Source of the DNA: Flavobacteriaceae bacterium MAR_2009_75
Lineage (GTDB): Bacteria; Bacteroidota; Bacteroidia; Flavobacteriales; Flavobacteriaceae
Length of the DNA: 64,000 nucleotides
Direction: 5' to 3'
NCBI GenBank assembly: GCA_002813285.1
Contig: PHTZ01000001.1
Coordinates: forward strand, 4,587,501 to 4,651,500
Shown: in pieces, positions 1 to 8,530 of the stretch
Position numbering within the stretch: position 1 is the first letter of the stretch
How the letters are laid out: each line of letters starts with the position of its first letter
The notes under the pieces: model-generated
What the model was told of the DNA's origin: nothing
What the model saw: only the letters and a program-made list of their open reading frames with translations
Databases searched by the model: none
Made by a program: the position numbers and the translations under genes

Positions 1-1032
1 CTGTGAAATCCCGATTTTGTAATTCTTGAGGGTCTCGACAATTTTGTTCTTGTTTTCCTCAAGTTCCTCTTGATTGATGGTAATACCACCGGTTACCCCG
101 TGAGGGTCTAAAAGCTCGATTGTAGGAAATTTGTAGTTGCCCAATTCAAGGGTAGGGTCGAACTCTCCGAAATCTTCTACTAGCTTATCGGCAATATTAT
201 CTGTTTCTTCTTTTTCCTCAACGATTTTTTCTACTTCCATAGAAAGACTATCCTCGGTCTCTTCCTCCACAGGAACATTCACCTCAAAATCGTCTTTGAC
301 CTCTTCTTTTTCTATAGATGGAATATCTTTCTTGTGGGTGTAGGTGTCGATTACTACGGGTGCCTCGTCTTCCATTTCCGCTGCCATGACCGTCGAAGCT
401 TTGGATTCCGTTGTATTGGCGTCTTTTTCTTTCTTAGATGCAGTCTTCCCTTTTCTAGCGAAAAACTGAACGATAATCTCTGGGGTAAAATTAAATAAGC
501 GAACAAGAATCAGTACAAGACCGAACAGTAGAATAAGCACAACGCCTATTGCACCTGTATAGTCTTTTAAAAAATCATTCATTTCATAGCCGACCAATCC
601 GCCCAACAAAGGATGTGTTTCTGCGGCGAAACCTAATGCTATCGAAATCCACACCATGAAAATTAAGCCCCAGATCCACTTTCTTAAAAGCCCCTTTTTA
701 TCAAGATTTAGAAAAAGGTAGAGTCCGGTGATACAGAGTAAAATGGTAAAAATTAGTGTAGCTATTCCAAAACCCTTATATACAAAGAAATGGCTGACCG
801 AAGCTCCGAACTTGTTCAGCAAATTTTTGGCTTCTTCGTTTCTGTCGCTAAATTCGGTTAGGAGACTTTGATCGTCTTGCCAAGTAAAATAGAACGAAAC
901 AAAAGAAAAGAAAAGAGCCATGCTGAACAATATCAGCAAACTGCCCAATATAATTGTATTCTGTTTAGATGGCTTTAAGCTCACCTTTTTAGAAGCCGTC
1001 TTTTTTTTTGTAGTTGTTTTCTTTTTCGCCAT
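1..1032 (-). CDS. ftsK: FtsK/SpoIIIE DNA translocase, N-terminal part (cut by window edge)
   Basis: The N-terminal 344 codons are present; the motor domain lies beyond the left edge. FtsK couples cell division to chromosome dimer resolution as a membrane-anchored hexameric DNA pump at the septum. Visible here are a very Lys/Thr-rich start (MAKKKTTTKKK), about four membrane segments (roughly residues 26-49, 88-108, 117-137 and 160-182), then an acidic linker rich in Glu, Asp and Val. This order is typical of bacteroidotal FtsK, but no ATPase motif can be seen because of the truncation. The reading frame is open to base 1. It lies downstream of dgkA on the same strand, and a TAnnTTTG element at 1052-1059 suggests its own promoter. 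Confidence 0.85.
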   Translation of the reverse strand, partial: MAKKKTTTKKKTASKKVSLKPSKQNTIILGSLLILFSMALFFSFVSFYFTWQDDQSLLTEFSDRNEEAKNLLNKFGASVSHFFVYKGFGIATLIFTILLCITGLYLFLNLDKKGLLRKWIWGLIFMVWISIALGFAAETHPLLGGLVGYEMNDFLKDYTGAIGVVLILLFGLVLILVRLFNFTPEIIVQFFARKGKTASKKEKDANTTESKASTVMAAEMEDEAPVVIDTYTHKKDIPSIEKEEVKDDFEVNVPVEEETEDSLSMEVEKIVEEKEETDNIADKLVEDFGEFDPTLELGNYKFPTIELLDPHGVTGGITINQEELEENKNKIVETLKNYKIGISQ

Positions 1033-1051
1033 TACATTTTTCAGCTGTGTG

Positions 1052-1059
1052 CAAAAATA
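1052..1059 (-). promoter_or_regulatory. Candidate -7 box (TAnnTTTG) for ftsK
   Basis: On the minus strand this reads TATTTTTG, matching the Bacteroidota -7 consensus TAnnTTTG, 19 bases before the ftsK ATG at 1032. No clear TTG -33 element lies at the usual 17-23 base spacing, so the assignment rests on the -7 box and its position. Confidence 0.4.
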
Positions 1060-1294
1060 CGTATTACGAACTTTTCGACACGATGAATACTAAAAGTCTT
1101 TTTGTTTTGATAATAATTAAGTCAGAGTATATATTAGATTTCTAATTTAGACATCTGTTAATCAATATCTTATTTTAAATTGATATAGTGTTCAATCAAT
1201 TAAACACGATAATGAAATGATTATTGTTTAGTATTATCGGTGATTGGGCAAGTGCCATGAATTTGTAAACTAGGGTATGTAGGTAATAGAGAAG

Positions 1295-1660
1295 TTAAAA
1301 TATTTTGGGCAAATAAATTATAAGGCCTACAATAATGGCACCTATGGAAACTAACATTACGGCACCCGCGGATACATCTTTAATAAAACCGATACGCTTG
1401 TCAAATTCTGGGTGTATAAAATCGCACAATTTTTCAATAGCGGTATTCGCGCCTTCAATACCTACTACCAATGATATGGCCAATACCTGAAGAATCCACT
1501 CGGTATTCGATATTTCAAAATAGAAGCCTGCAAGGGTCACTAATATGGCCAAGGCCACTTGAATTTTGATACTGGCCTCAGTACGAATCAGAAGAAGGGC
1601 CCCGCGAAAAGCGAAGCCCACACTTTTAATTCTATTTTCAAGAAACGATTCTTTACGCAT
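1295..1660 (-). CDS. dgkA: Diacylglycerol/undecaprenol kinase, DgkA family
   Basis: A small integral membrane kinase of 121 aa that phosphorylates a lipid alcohol (diacylglycerol, or undecaprenol in many non-proteobacteria) using ATP at the inner membrane. The family signature is visible: an early amphipathic helix ([19 protein letters not shown]), three hydrophobic segments, and the conserved ...[12 protein letters not shown]... and KDVSAGAV motifs with catalytic-type Glu and Asn residues. The chosen start is the ATG at 1660, which overlaps the tpx stop by 8 bases; an ATG at 1675 would overlap by 23. The overlap implies translational coupling to tpx. Which lipid is used cannot be decided from sequence. 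Confidence 0.85.
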   Translation of the reverse strand: MRKESFLENRIKSVGFAFRGALLLIRTEASIKIQVALAILVTLAGFYFEISNTEWILQVLAISLVVGIEGANTAIEKLCDFIHPEFDKRIGFIKDVSAGAVMLVSIGAIIVGLIIYLPKIF

Positions 1661-2159
1661 CTGCCAAGGCTTCAAGAGCAGCCTTATAATTCGGTTCGTC
1701 TACGGTCTCGGCAACTTGCTCTGAATAAATTACGTTACCAGATTCATCGATAACTATGACAGATCTCGAATGTAAGGGCATCAATGGGCCATCGCTGAAC
1801 GATACGTTGTAAGCCTCACCAAAACTACCGTCTCTAAAATCGGAAAGCATTTCGACATTATCGATTCCTTCGGCACCACAAAATCTAGCTTGGGCAAAAG
1901 GTAAATCTTTAGAGATACAAAGAACCACTGTATTATCTAGTTCAGCGGCCTCTTCGTTAAATTGGCGTACCGATTGGGCACAGGTACCGGTATCAACACT
2001 GGGAAAAATATTTAAGATGACCCTTTTACCTGCAAAATCAGATAATGATGCACTCGAGAGGTCACTTTTGGTCAATGTAAAGTCAGGTGCCTTGCTTCCG
2101 TTTGCGGGAAGGCTTCCTACGGTATGTATTTCATTTCCTTTTAAGGTAACTGTAGCCAT
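1653..2159 (-). CDS. tpx: Thiol peroxidase Tpx (atypical 2-Cys peroxiredoxin)
   Basis: A 168-aa thioredoxin-fold enzyme that reduces H2O2 and alkyl hydroperoxides with electrons from thioredoxin; probably periplasmic or cytosolic, with no signal peptide visible. The peroxidatic site lies in [17 protein letters not shown] (Cys60) and the resolving Cys in ARFCGAEG (about Cys94), the spacing expected for Tpx. The length matches the family. It heads a minus-strand group with dgkA (8-base overlap) and sits 165 bases downstream of the DUF6952/thioredoxin/peroxiredoxin block, separated from it by a strong terminator, so it is probably transcribed separately from that block. Confidence 0.93.
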   Translation of the reverse strand: MATVTLKGNEIHTVGSLPANGSKAPDFTLTKSDLSSASLSDFAGKRVILNIFPSVDTGTCAQSVRQFNEEAAELDNTVVLCISKDLPFAQARFCGAEGIDNVEMLSDFRDGSFGEAYNVSFSDGPLMPLHSRSVIVIDESGNVIYSEQVAETVDEPNYKAALEALADA

Positions 2160-2230
2160 TTTTGAAAGATATTTAGATTAGGGGTGAAATTAAAAAAATT
2201 AATAATGAAAACTTGCATCCATAGACCATA

Positions 2231-2276
2231 AAAAAGAACTGGTTAGCTTCTTTTTGTATAAAATTAGCTAACCAGT
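2231..2276 (-). terminator. Intrinsic terminator after the peroxiredoxin-thioredoxin block
   Basis: Perfect 11-bp inverted repeat ACTGGTTAGCT (2238-2248) / AGCTAACCAGT (2266-2276) with a 17-base loop. On the minus strand it is followed by a T-rich run (complement of 2231-2237). It lies about 50 bases after the last gene of the block, ending at 2324. Confidence 0.75.
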
Positions 2277-2323
2277 CGTAACAGATGGTATTCTATAAAT
2301 ACCATCGATATAAAATAAAAAAA

Positions 2324-2581
2324 TCATTTGTCAATTGACCCCATCACTCTTTGCATAAACTCGTTTAACGCCTCTTTCTGGGGCTTACCGTCTTTTATCG
2401 ATTTGTTGACCTCCACGGCACCGTACATATTAGAGATAAGTTCTCCGATCACATCCAACTCCTCATCCTTTAAAGAAGGCACTTCAGTCAAGGCCTCAAG
2501 GGTTTCAATGGTCTCGATGACATAGTCTTCGTCGTTCTCTTGTATAAAATTCGTAAGGTGTTTAATTACTGGCAACTTCAT
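2324..2581 (-). CDS. Small conserved protein, DUF6952-like
   Basis: An 85-aa acidic, helical protein with no Cys and no membrane segment. I recognise it only as the small protein (DUF6952-like) that often follows a thioredoxin and a peroxiredoxin in Flavobacteriaceae; no molecular function is known to me. The start overlaps the thioredoxin-like gene by 20 bases, indicating tight co-expression and perhaps a physical link. Its role in peroxide defence is inferred from context alone. A strong terminator follows about 50 bases downstream. Confidence 0.7.
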   Translation of the reverse strand: MKLPVIKHLTNFIQENDEDYVIETIETLEALTEVPSLKDEELDVIGELISNMYGAVEVNKSIKDGKPQKEALNEFMQRVMGSIDK

Positions 2582-2876
2582 TGATCAAGTCTTTTAGCAC
2601 ATCATATTTGTTGGTCTGTACCTGATTTTTGAATGCTCCGTTCGAGAAGGAAGCAAAAGTAGGAAGGTTATCGACCGTAGCCATTTTTCTGCTCTCAGGA
2701 TATTTCTCTGCATCGGCAATTACAAAGGTGATATCTTCGTGAGTCGAGGCCTCTTTCTTAAATTTTGGCTTCATAATGCGACAATTGCCACACCAACCAG
2801 CAGAATATTGAACCACCACATTTTTGTTCTCGGCAATAATTTCTTTGAGGTTGTCTTTTTCTAATTCTAATACCAT
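2562..2876 (-). CDS. Thioredoxin-family protein (CGNC active site)
   Basis: A 104-aa single-domain thioredoxin-fold protein with the active site WCGNC (Cys29, Cys32) in place of the canonical WCGPC, and the cis-Pro loop NLPTF near residue 71. The Pro-to-Asn change in the CxxC motif usually shifts redox potential and partner choice, so this may be a dedicated reductant for the peroxiredoxin encoded 77 bases upstream rather than the housekeeping thioredoxin. No signal peptide, so presumably cytosolic. It overlaps the DUF6952-like gene by 20 bases. The partnership is inferred from gene order. Confidence 0.88.
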   Translation of the reverse strand: MVLELEKDNLKEIIAENKNVVVQYSAGWCGNCRIMKPKFKKEASTHEDITFVIADAEKYPESRKMATVDNLPTFASFSNGAFKNQVQTNKYDVLKDLINEVASN

Positions 2877-2892
2877 AATCTATTGTTTAAAG

Positions 2893-2936
2893 TGAAACAA
2901 AGTGCGTTTTGCCCAAAGGTAAAACGCACTGTTTCA
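2893..2936 (-). terminator. Long hairpin between peroxiredoxin and thioredoxin genes (attenuator or processing site)
   Basis: Perfect 10-bp arms AGTGCGTTTT (2901-2910) / AAAACGCACT (2921-2930), extended by TGAAAC (2893-2898) / GTTTCA (2931-2936) with a two-base bulge. No long U tract follows on the minus strand, so a partial terminator or mRNA-stability element is as likely as full termination. It could set a high peroxiredoxin-to-thioredoxin ratio. Confidence 0.5.
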
Positions 2937-2953
2937 ATTAATGGTTAAATCTT

Positions 2954-3598
2954 TTAGTTCGCGTGAACTGAAAGGTAATTTGCAACACCTTTTCTGTCAG
3001 CGGTCATCGCTTCTTTGCCTTCTTCCCAGTTCGCAGGGCAAACTTCACCTTTTTCTTGTACGTGCGTATAAGCATCGATCAATCGAAGATATTCGTTTAC
3101 GTTTCTACCTAATGGCATGTGGTTTATACCTTCATGAAAAACAGTACCTTCTTCATCGATCAAATAAGTGGCACGGTAAGTAACATTGTCACCTTCGACG
3201 GTAATTACACCGGTTTGTTCATCGTATTCTTCGTTAGTGATGTCTAAAATACCCAAGGTAGAAGCCAAGTTTCTATTGCTATCAGCTAATAGGGGATAGG
3301 TTACACCTTCAATGCCACCATTATCTTTATCTGTGCTTAACCAAGCAAAGTGTACTTCAGCAGTATCGCACGAAGCACCAATGACTAGCGTGTTTCTTTT
3401 TTCGAATTCACCTAATGCAGCCTGAAAAGCATGAAGCTCTGTCGGGCAAACAAAAGTGAAATCTTTAGGGTACCAAAAAAGTACCACTTTCTTATTATTT
3501 TTTTGGGCTTCTTCTAATACGTTCAATTTAAAAGTGTCACCCAAGTCGTTCATTGCGTTTACGCTAAGATTTGGGAATTTTTTTCCTACTAAGGCCAT
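2954..3598 (-). CDS. 2-Cys peroxiredoxin (AhpC/Prx1 type)
   Basis: A 214-aa typical 2-Cys peroxiredoxin that reduces peroxides in the cytosol. The peroxidatic Cys is C51 in the FTFVCPTE motif and the resolving Cys is C187 in GEVCPANW near the C-terminus. The C-terminal extension is the Prx1/AhpC type. It is the first gene of a minus-strand block with a CGNC thioredoxin and a DUF6952-like protein; a long hairpin follows its stop. No ahpF is nearby, so reduction by the adjacent thioredoxin is the simplest hypothesis. The start ATG at 3598 gives the standard family N-terminus. Confidence 0.95.
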   Translation of the reverse strand: MALVGKKFPNLSVNAMNDLGDTFKLNVLEEAQKNNKKVVLFWYPKDFTFVCPTELHAFQAALGEFEKRNTLVIGASCDTAEVHFAWLSTDKDNGGIEGVTYPLLADSNRNLASTLGILDITNEEYDEQTGVITVEGDNVTYRATYLIDEEGTVFHEGINHMPLGRNVNEYLRLIDAYTHVQEKGEVCPANWEEGKEAMTADRKGVANYLSVHAN

Positions 3599-3840
3599 AA
3601 TTTATCTGATTTTGTGATTTCTATTTAAATGTAAAATTACGTTCTTATCCCTCGTTTTCTGCAGTAGTGGATTTAAAAAATCTATTGGCCGATAACTATT
3701 GTGAATGCTTGATAGGGCAAGCTGTGTAAGTTATGATTGCAGTAAATTCGAGATTGTAATTTTGGCTTTTCAATAAGATAGTTGAGCTCAAATTCCGAAA
3801 TCGATAAAACAGTTTTTTAAGTAAAATTTCAGCCTACTGT

Positions 3841-5346
3841 TTATTTACTTTTTTTCGAAACCAAATGTCTGATTTTTATGTGCAATGCTGCAAAAACAAG
3901 AGTGGTTATGGGGCTGAGCCAGTTAAAAATGGCAAAGAAGGCATATTCCGCCGTACCGACGCCTAAAACACCACTGTGATAAGCACCACAGGTGTTCCAA
4001 GGTATTAAGACCGAAGTTACGGTACCGGAGTCTTCCAATGTTCTACTCAAATTTTCAGGAGCTAGTCCTTTATCCTCGTAAGCCTTACTGAACATCTTTC
4101 CGGGCACTACAATGGCCAAATACTGATCGGAAGCCGTGATGTTCAGCGCCAAACAACTACCAACCGTACTGGCAAACAGTCCGAAAGTAGACTGTGCCAT
4201 GTTCAACAGTGATTTGGTAATACGATCTAAGGCTCCTATGCCATCCATTATACCTCCAAAGACCATGGCGCAAACAATAAGCCAGATGGTGCCCAACATG
4301 CCGGCCATACCACTGGCTGAGAAAAGATCGTTCAGCGCCTCATTATCCGTGGGTACGGCGGTATCGACTGTTATAGCTTTTAAAATTCCCTTATAACCAT
4401 TTTCAAATGTCAATATTTTTGATTCGGTTATACCTGCAACGATTTCCGGTTGAAAAATTAGAGCGAACAATGCACCTAACAAAGTACCGATTAAAAGAGC
4501 TCCTAGAGGGGGAGTCTTCTTAACGATGAGAAAGATTACGATTGCCGGAACGATAAAAAGCCATCCGTTGATCGTGAATGTAGCATCAATAGATGTTAAC
4601 AGCGATCCTATTTCAGCGGAGCCACTGGTATCGATGTTCAGTCCAATTATGATAAAGACTATTAAGGTGACGCTAATGGTGGGTACGGTAGTGTAGAGCA
4701 TGTAGCGAATGTGTTCGAACAATTCACCGCCGGCCATTGCCGGGGCCAGGTTCGTAGTATCACTTAATGGAGAGAGCTTATCGCCAAAATATGCGCCCGA
4801 GAGTACGGCACCAGCGGTCATTCCCAAAGAAACGCCCAGAGCTTCGCCGATTCCAATAAGTGCAATACCTACAGTGGCAGAGGTCGTCCAGCTACTGCCG
4901 GTGGCGACTGATATAATGGCGCATATGATGACACAGGCGGCCAAGAAAATAGTGGGGTTTAAAATCTGCAGGCCGTAATAGATCATGGCCGGTATAATGC
5001 CACTGATCAGCCATGTACCTGCCAAAGCCCCGACCATCAATAAGATTAATAAGGCTCCTGTAGTCGATTTAATGTTTTCTGAAACCTCCCCGATCATCTT
5101 TTTGTAGGAGACCTTGTTGCGAAAACCGACTATTGCCGCTACCGCGCCGCCCAGAAGAAGTATAAACTGGTTTGAACCGCTAAGGGCATCGTCTCCAAAA
5201 ACATAAACGTTATAGGCTAACATGGCCACCAAAGCAATAACGGGTATGAGTGCCTCAAAAATGTTTAACTCTCTGTTCTCTACGATATTTTCATCTTCTC
5301 GGTGCTCTCCTCCCTGTGAACTTTGCATAAAATCTGTGTTAGCCAA
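3841..5346 (-). CDS. nhaC: Na+/H+ antiporter NhaC family
   Basis: A 501-aa polytopic membrane protein with about 11-12 hydrophobic segments after a hydrophilic 30-residue N-terminus. Characteristic NhaC features are the Ser/Thr/Gly-rich segment ATGSSWTTSATVGIA, followed by GAYFGDKLSPLSDTTNLA, and the late ASDQYLAIVVPGKMF motif. The family exchanges cytoplasmic Na+ for external H+ and serves pH and salt homeostasis, fitting a marine organism. It is transcribed divergently from lpd with about 110 bases between start codons. The start could instead be the internal ATG at 5328. Only a weak 7-bp hairpin (3807-3842) follows it. Confidence 0.9.
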   Translation of the reverse strand: MANTDFMQSSQGGEHREDENIVENRELNIFEALIPVIALVAMLAYNVYVFGDDALSGSNQFILLLGGAVAAIVGFRNKVSYKKMIGEVSENIKSTTGALLILLMVGALAGTWLISGIIPAMIYYGLQILNPTIFLAACVIICAIISVATGSSWTTSATVGIALIGIGEALGVSLGMTAGAVLSGAYFGDKLSPLSDTTNLAPAMAGGELFEHIRYMLYTTVPTISVTLIVFIIIGLNIDTSGSAEIGSLLTSIDATFTINGWLFIVPAIVIFLIVKKTPPLGALLIGTLLGALFALIFQPEIVAGITESKILTFENGYKGILKAITVDTAVPTDNEALNDLFSASGMAGMLGTIWLIVCAMVFGGIMDGIGALDRITKSLLNMAQSTFGLFASTVGSCLALNITASDQYLAIVVPGKMFSKAYEDKGLAPENLSRTLEDSGTVTSVLIPWNTCGAYHSGVLGVGTAEYAFFAIFNWLSPITTLVFAALHIKIRHLVSKKSK

Positions 5347-5429
5347 TGCGTAATATTACAATTTTAGCCTGCTTTGTGCAACTACTTTGTATAAATGGTA
5401 GAACGGTTCGCTAAAACAGAAATTAGTAT

Positions 5430-5437
5430 TAATTTTG
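5430..5437 (+). promoter_or_regulatory. Candidate -7 box (TAATTTTG) for lpd
   Basis: TAATTTTG matches TAnnTTTG and lies 23 bases before the lpd ATG at 5461. It also argues against the longer reading frame that begins at 5395, upstream of the box. No convincing TTG is seen at the -33 position. Confidence 0.45.
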
Positions 5438-5460
5438 TATTTCAATTCAAAGAAAAATTT

Positions 5461-6867
5461 ATGAGTCAATATGATGTGGCCGTTATCGGCTCTGGTCCTG
5501 GAGGATATGTAGCTGCAATTCGTTGCGCCCAGTTGGGAATGAAAACGGCAATAATCGAAAAATATAGCACTCTTGGGGGTACCTGTCTGAATGTAGGCTG
5601 TATACCGTCAAAGGCTTTGTTAGATTCTTCCCATCACTATGAAGATGCCGTCAAGCACTTTGATATCCACGGAATCGAAATACCGGGCGAGGTGAAGGTA
5701 AATTTAGAGAAAATGATTGCACGCAAACAGGGTGTAGTTGATCAGACCACAAAAGGGATCGAGTTCTTGATGGACAAGAATAAAATCGATGTTTATGAGG
5801 GATTGGGAAGTTTTAAAGATGCCACACATATCGATATTAAGAAAAATGACGGTAAATCGGAAACGATTGAGGCTAAGAATATTATCATCGCTACCGGAAG
5901 TAAACCTTCAACACTTCCTTTTATAGAAATCGATAAGGAAAGAATCATAACTTCAACGGAGGCCTTAAAGTTGAAAGAGATACCGAAACACCTTATTGTT
6001 ATCGGTGGAGGGGTAATTGGTCTTGAGCTTGGCCAAGTGTACAAGAGATTGGGTGCCGAGGTAACGGTCGTTGAATATATGGACCGGATCATACCAACTA
6101 TGGATGCTTCCCTTTCGAAGGAGCTTACCAAAGTGATGAAAAAGCAAAAGGTGAAATTCAACCTTTCGCACAAAGTGAAATCCGTAGAAAGAAGCGGAGA
6201 CGAAGTAATCGTTAAAGCAGATGATAAGAAAGGTCAAGAAATAGAGCTTAAAGGTGATTACTGCTTGGTTTCCGTTGGCCGCCGCCCGTATACAGACGGA
6301 TTGAACGCGGAAGCTGCCGGGGTTAAAATTGATGAGCGCGGAAAAATTGAGGTCAACGACCATTTACAAACGTCAACTTCGAACATTTATGCCATCGGTG
6401 ATGTGATACGAGGTGCAATGCTGGCGCATAAAGCTGAGGAAGAGGGTACTTTGGTTGCTGAGCAGTTAGCGGGTCAAAAACCGCACATCGATTATAACTT
6501 GATTCCAGGTGTCGTTTACACTTGGCCGGAGGTTGCCGCTGTAGGCAAAACCGAGGAAGAACTAAAAGAAGCCGGGGTTGCTTATAAAGCGGGACAGTTT
6601 CCAATGCGCGCTTTAGGCCGTTCACGCGCGAGTATGGATCTTGACGGATTTGTAAAGATATTGGCCGATAAAGAAACCGACGAAGTACTTGGGGTACATA
6701 TGATCGGTGCACGTTGTGCCGATTTGATCGCCGAGGCGGTTACCGCAATGGAGTTCAGGGCCTCTGCTGAAGATATTTCAAGAATGAGCCATGCACACCC
6801 AACTTTTGCCGAGGCGGTAAAAGAGGCGGCATTGGCTGCTACCGATGACCGTGCTTTACATATTTAG
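5461..6867 (+). CDS. lpdA: Dihydrolipoyl dehydrogenase (E3)
   Basis: A 468-aa FAD/NAD flavoprotein that reoxidises dihydrolipoamide of the 2-oxoacid dehydrogenase complexes and the glycine cleavage system. Visible: the N-terminal FAD-binding GSGPGGY (residues 10-16), the redox disulfide GGTCLNVGC (Cys42/Cys47), the NAD-binding GGGVIGLE, a second FAD motif YAIGDV, and the C-terminal catalytic His-Glu in HAHPTFAEAVKEA. The start at 5461 gives the conserved MSQYDVAVIG; an extension to 5395 is not conserved and overlaps the promoter box. It stands alone here, so it is probably shared by several complexes, possibly including the E1 protein cut at the right edge. Confidence 0.96.
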   Translation: MSQYDVAVIGSGPGGYVAAIRCAQLGMKTAIIEKYSTLGGTCLNVGCIPSKALLDSSHHYEDAVKHFDIHGIEIPGEVKVNLEKMIARKQGVVDQTTKGIEFLMDKNKIDVYEGLGSFKDATHIDIKKNDGKSETIEAKNIIIATGSKPSTLPFIEIDKERIITSTEALKLKEIPKHLIVIGGGVIGLELGQVYKRLGAEVTVVEYMDRIIPTMDASLSKELTKVMKKQKVKFNLSHKVKSVERSGDEVIVKADDKKGQEIELKGDYCLVSVGRRPYTDGLNAEAAGVKIDERGKIEVNDHLQTSTSNIYAIGDVIRGAMLAHKAEEEGTLVAEQLAGQKPHIDYNLIPGVVYTWPEVAAVGKTEEELKEAGVAYKAGQFPMRALGRSRASMDLDGFVKILADKETDEVLGVHMIGARCADLIAEAVTAMEFRASAEDISRMSHAHPTFAEAVKEAALAATDDRALHI

Positions 6868-6895
6868 AATAAAAGGTTTTAAGCAAAATATAAAA

Positions 6896-6926
6896 GACTC
6901 GATAAAAATTTATCGGGTCTTTTTTT
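6896..6926. terminator. Bidirectional terminator between lpd and the CDGSH gene
   Basis: GACTCGATAAA (6896-6906) pairs with TTTATCGGGTC (6909-6919) with one G-U pair, followed by seven T on the plus strand; on the minus strand TTTTAT follows. It separates two convergent genes and its T run touches the stop of the CDGSH gene. Confidence 0.8.
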
Positions 6927-7155
6927 AACTATTATGTGAACCGTCGCAATAGGGTGGAGTGCTCGTTTCTTTACAAGTGCATAACCAAGCTTCACGGTCT
7001 TCCTTAACCTCAAAAACCATGGGAGGGGTGGCCTTGTTCGCTTTGTGCGAACCATCGCAGAATGGTTGCTCATTACTAAAACTGCAGGTACACCAAGAGT
7101 AGCGTCTACCAGTTTTTAAATCGACTTGAATGGGATTGTAATTTTTATCGCTCAT
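6925..7155 (-). CDS. Twin CDGSH iron-sulfur domain protein
   Basis: A 76-aa protein made almost entirely of two CDGSH [2Fe-2S] binding units. The first has C22, C24, C33 and H37 and the second C59, C61, C70 and H74, in the 3-Cys/1-His pattern C-x-C-x8-CDGSH. Such proteins (mitoNEET-like, bacterial MNT-type) carry labile 2Fe-2S clusters in electron or cluster transfer; the physiological role in bacteria is uncertain. No membrane segment, so it is probably a soluble cytosolic protein. It is a single gene, convergent with lpd, and is followed upstream on the same strand by the membrane acyltransferase-like gene 46 bases away. Confidence 0.9.
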   Translation of the reverse strand: MSDKNYNPIQVDLKTGRRYSWCTCSFSNEQPFCDGSHKANKATPPMVFEVKEDREAWLCTCKETSTPPYCDGSHNS

Positions 7156-7201
7156 AGTATCTGTTCTGTTTTACCTTTAAGATACTAAATAATGGTGGTA
7201 T

Positions 7202-8386
7202 TTAGTTTTTTACCAACCCGAACCTTCGAAGAAATCTAATAAAACGTGGTTTTGCCATTTCATATGCGGCAATAGCAAGAGTTTCGACTGAAGAGAAAAC
7301 GAATTTGACTACGGTTGCTATATGTAGTTTTATTTCCTCTCTGTGTTGCTCGTAGCGAAGTGCAAAATAGGTGCTGAAGAACATAAACAATAATGCTCCT
7401 GGAATAGCTAAATAGGGATTTAAGGAGTGATGCAAGAAGCGATAAAGGCCCAATCCCGTAAAACTTCCATAGAGAATTATAAAGTGAACTACGTAAATTG
7501 ATAAGGTGCTCTGACCAATTTTTAAGACCGTACTGTTTTTCATGAGGCCCCGTAACAACATAAATATGGCGAACACTATAAAAACATCTCCTAAACGAAT
7601 GAAGAGATAGTTGTTAAAAAAGATATCGGCAAATAATTGAATACCCGTAAATTTTGATAGCGTAAGAAATACATCCGAAGAAAAGTATATTAAAGAAAAT
7701 CCAACACTTGCAGCAGTGGTAATAGCAATCGGATAAAAGAACCTGATTTCTTTAAATCGTGTAAAAACCAATGACAAAGAAGCTCCAATGGCGGCATAAC
7801 CGAACCAGGGTATAATTGTAAAGACCGACCCGTTGGCCTTGGTCAAATAGTTGGCAAAAGCGTTGGGTAAAAACGAAAAGCCCCACTGTTTATACATAGG
7901 CTCAAAAAGAAAAAGCACTATTGCAATGCCGGCAAGGCTGATGGTAAAGGCGTGTTTTTTCTTCTGATAGGTGAGTAAATAAATACCAATGATTCCCAAT
8001 AAGGAAAGGCCGATGCAGTGTAATACATCTACCATAAAAAATGAATCATAGAGCTGCCCACTAAAAAGGCCTAACAAATTAGTTCGTAATAAATATCCTA
8101 TAAATAAAAGTTCAAGTCCACGTTTGATACCTTTTTTAACTCTCGGATTTTTAAAACCGAGATTCTTGCCCCGAACCAATAGATAGGTGAAAATGAATCC
8201 GGAAACGGTAAAGAAAACAGGCGCCGTAATGCCTCTGAAATATTTCCAAACATTAAAAACTGCATTCGAACTATCACGAAAGGCGTTATCAAGAAGACCA
8301 TCGATAAAATGACCCTGAAGCATCATAAGAATTGCCCATGCCCTCATCGCATCAATAAAATATAATCTGGTAGAAGAGTTGCTCAC
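7202..8386 (-). CDS. Multi-pass membrane protein, heparan-acetyltransferase/DUF1624-like
   Basis: A 394-aa protein with about 10 membrane segments. The N-terminus RLYFIDAMRAWAILMMLQGH and the following GITAPVFFTVSGFIF resemble the DUF1624/HGSNAT_cat and acyltransferase-3 superfamily, in which an early His and Arg contribute to acyl transfer across the membrane. A glycan or lipid O-/N-acyl transfer role is likely, but the substrate is unknown. The C-terminal 50 residues are basic and cytoplasmic. Its promoter is among the best in the window (TTG-18-TAATTTTG upstream). It is divergent from the FMN reductase. Confidence 0.72.
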   Translation of the reverse strand: MSNSSTRLYFIDAMRAWAILMMLQGHFIDGLLDNAFRDSSNAVFNVWKYFRGITAPVFFTVSGFIFTYLLVRGKNLGFKNPRVKKGIKRGLELLFIGYLLRTNLLGLFSGQLYDSFFMVDVLHCIGLSLLGIIGIYLLTYQKKKHAFTISLAGIAIVLFLFEPMYKQWGFSFLPNAFANYLTKANGSVFTIIPWFGYAAIGASLSLVFTRFKEIRFFYPIAITTAASVGFSLIYFSSDVFLTLSKFTGIQLFADIFFNNYLFIRLGDVFIVFAIFMLLRGLMKNSTVLKIGQSTLSIYVVHFIILYGSFTGLGLYRFLHHSLNPYLAIPGALLFMFFSTYFALRYEQHREEIKLHIATVVKFVFSSVETLAIAAYEMAKPRFIRFLRRFGLVKN

Positions 8387-8457
8387 TGGTTGTTTTTTGA
8401 TTTGATGACCTCTAACCTATATACTTGTAAAACAAGGGTTTTGGATTTCTTTCGGGG

Positions 8458-8486
8458 CAAAATTAGATAAATTACTCGCAAATCAA
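8458..8486 (-). promoter_or_regulatory. Bacteroidota-type promoter for the membrane acyltransferase-like gene
   Basis: On the minus strand TTG (8486-8484), an 18-base spacer and TAATTTTG (8465-8458) fit the TTG-N17..23-TAnnTTTG consensus fully. Transcription would start near 8452 and leave a leader of about 65 bases before the ATG at 8386. Confidence 0.55.
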
Positions 8487-8530
8487 TTGTATTTGATATA
8501 TTTTCGCTGAAACACTTAAATAAAATCACT

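Noticed and set aside
3807-3842. Hairpin after nhaC (AAACAGT/ACTGTTT)
   Set aside because: Only 7 bp with a 22-base loop; too weak to call a terminator.
5395-5460. N-terminal extension of lpd
   Set aside because: It precedes and overlaps the TAATTTTG box, and Lpd proteins start with the FAD motif close to the N-terminus.
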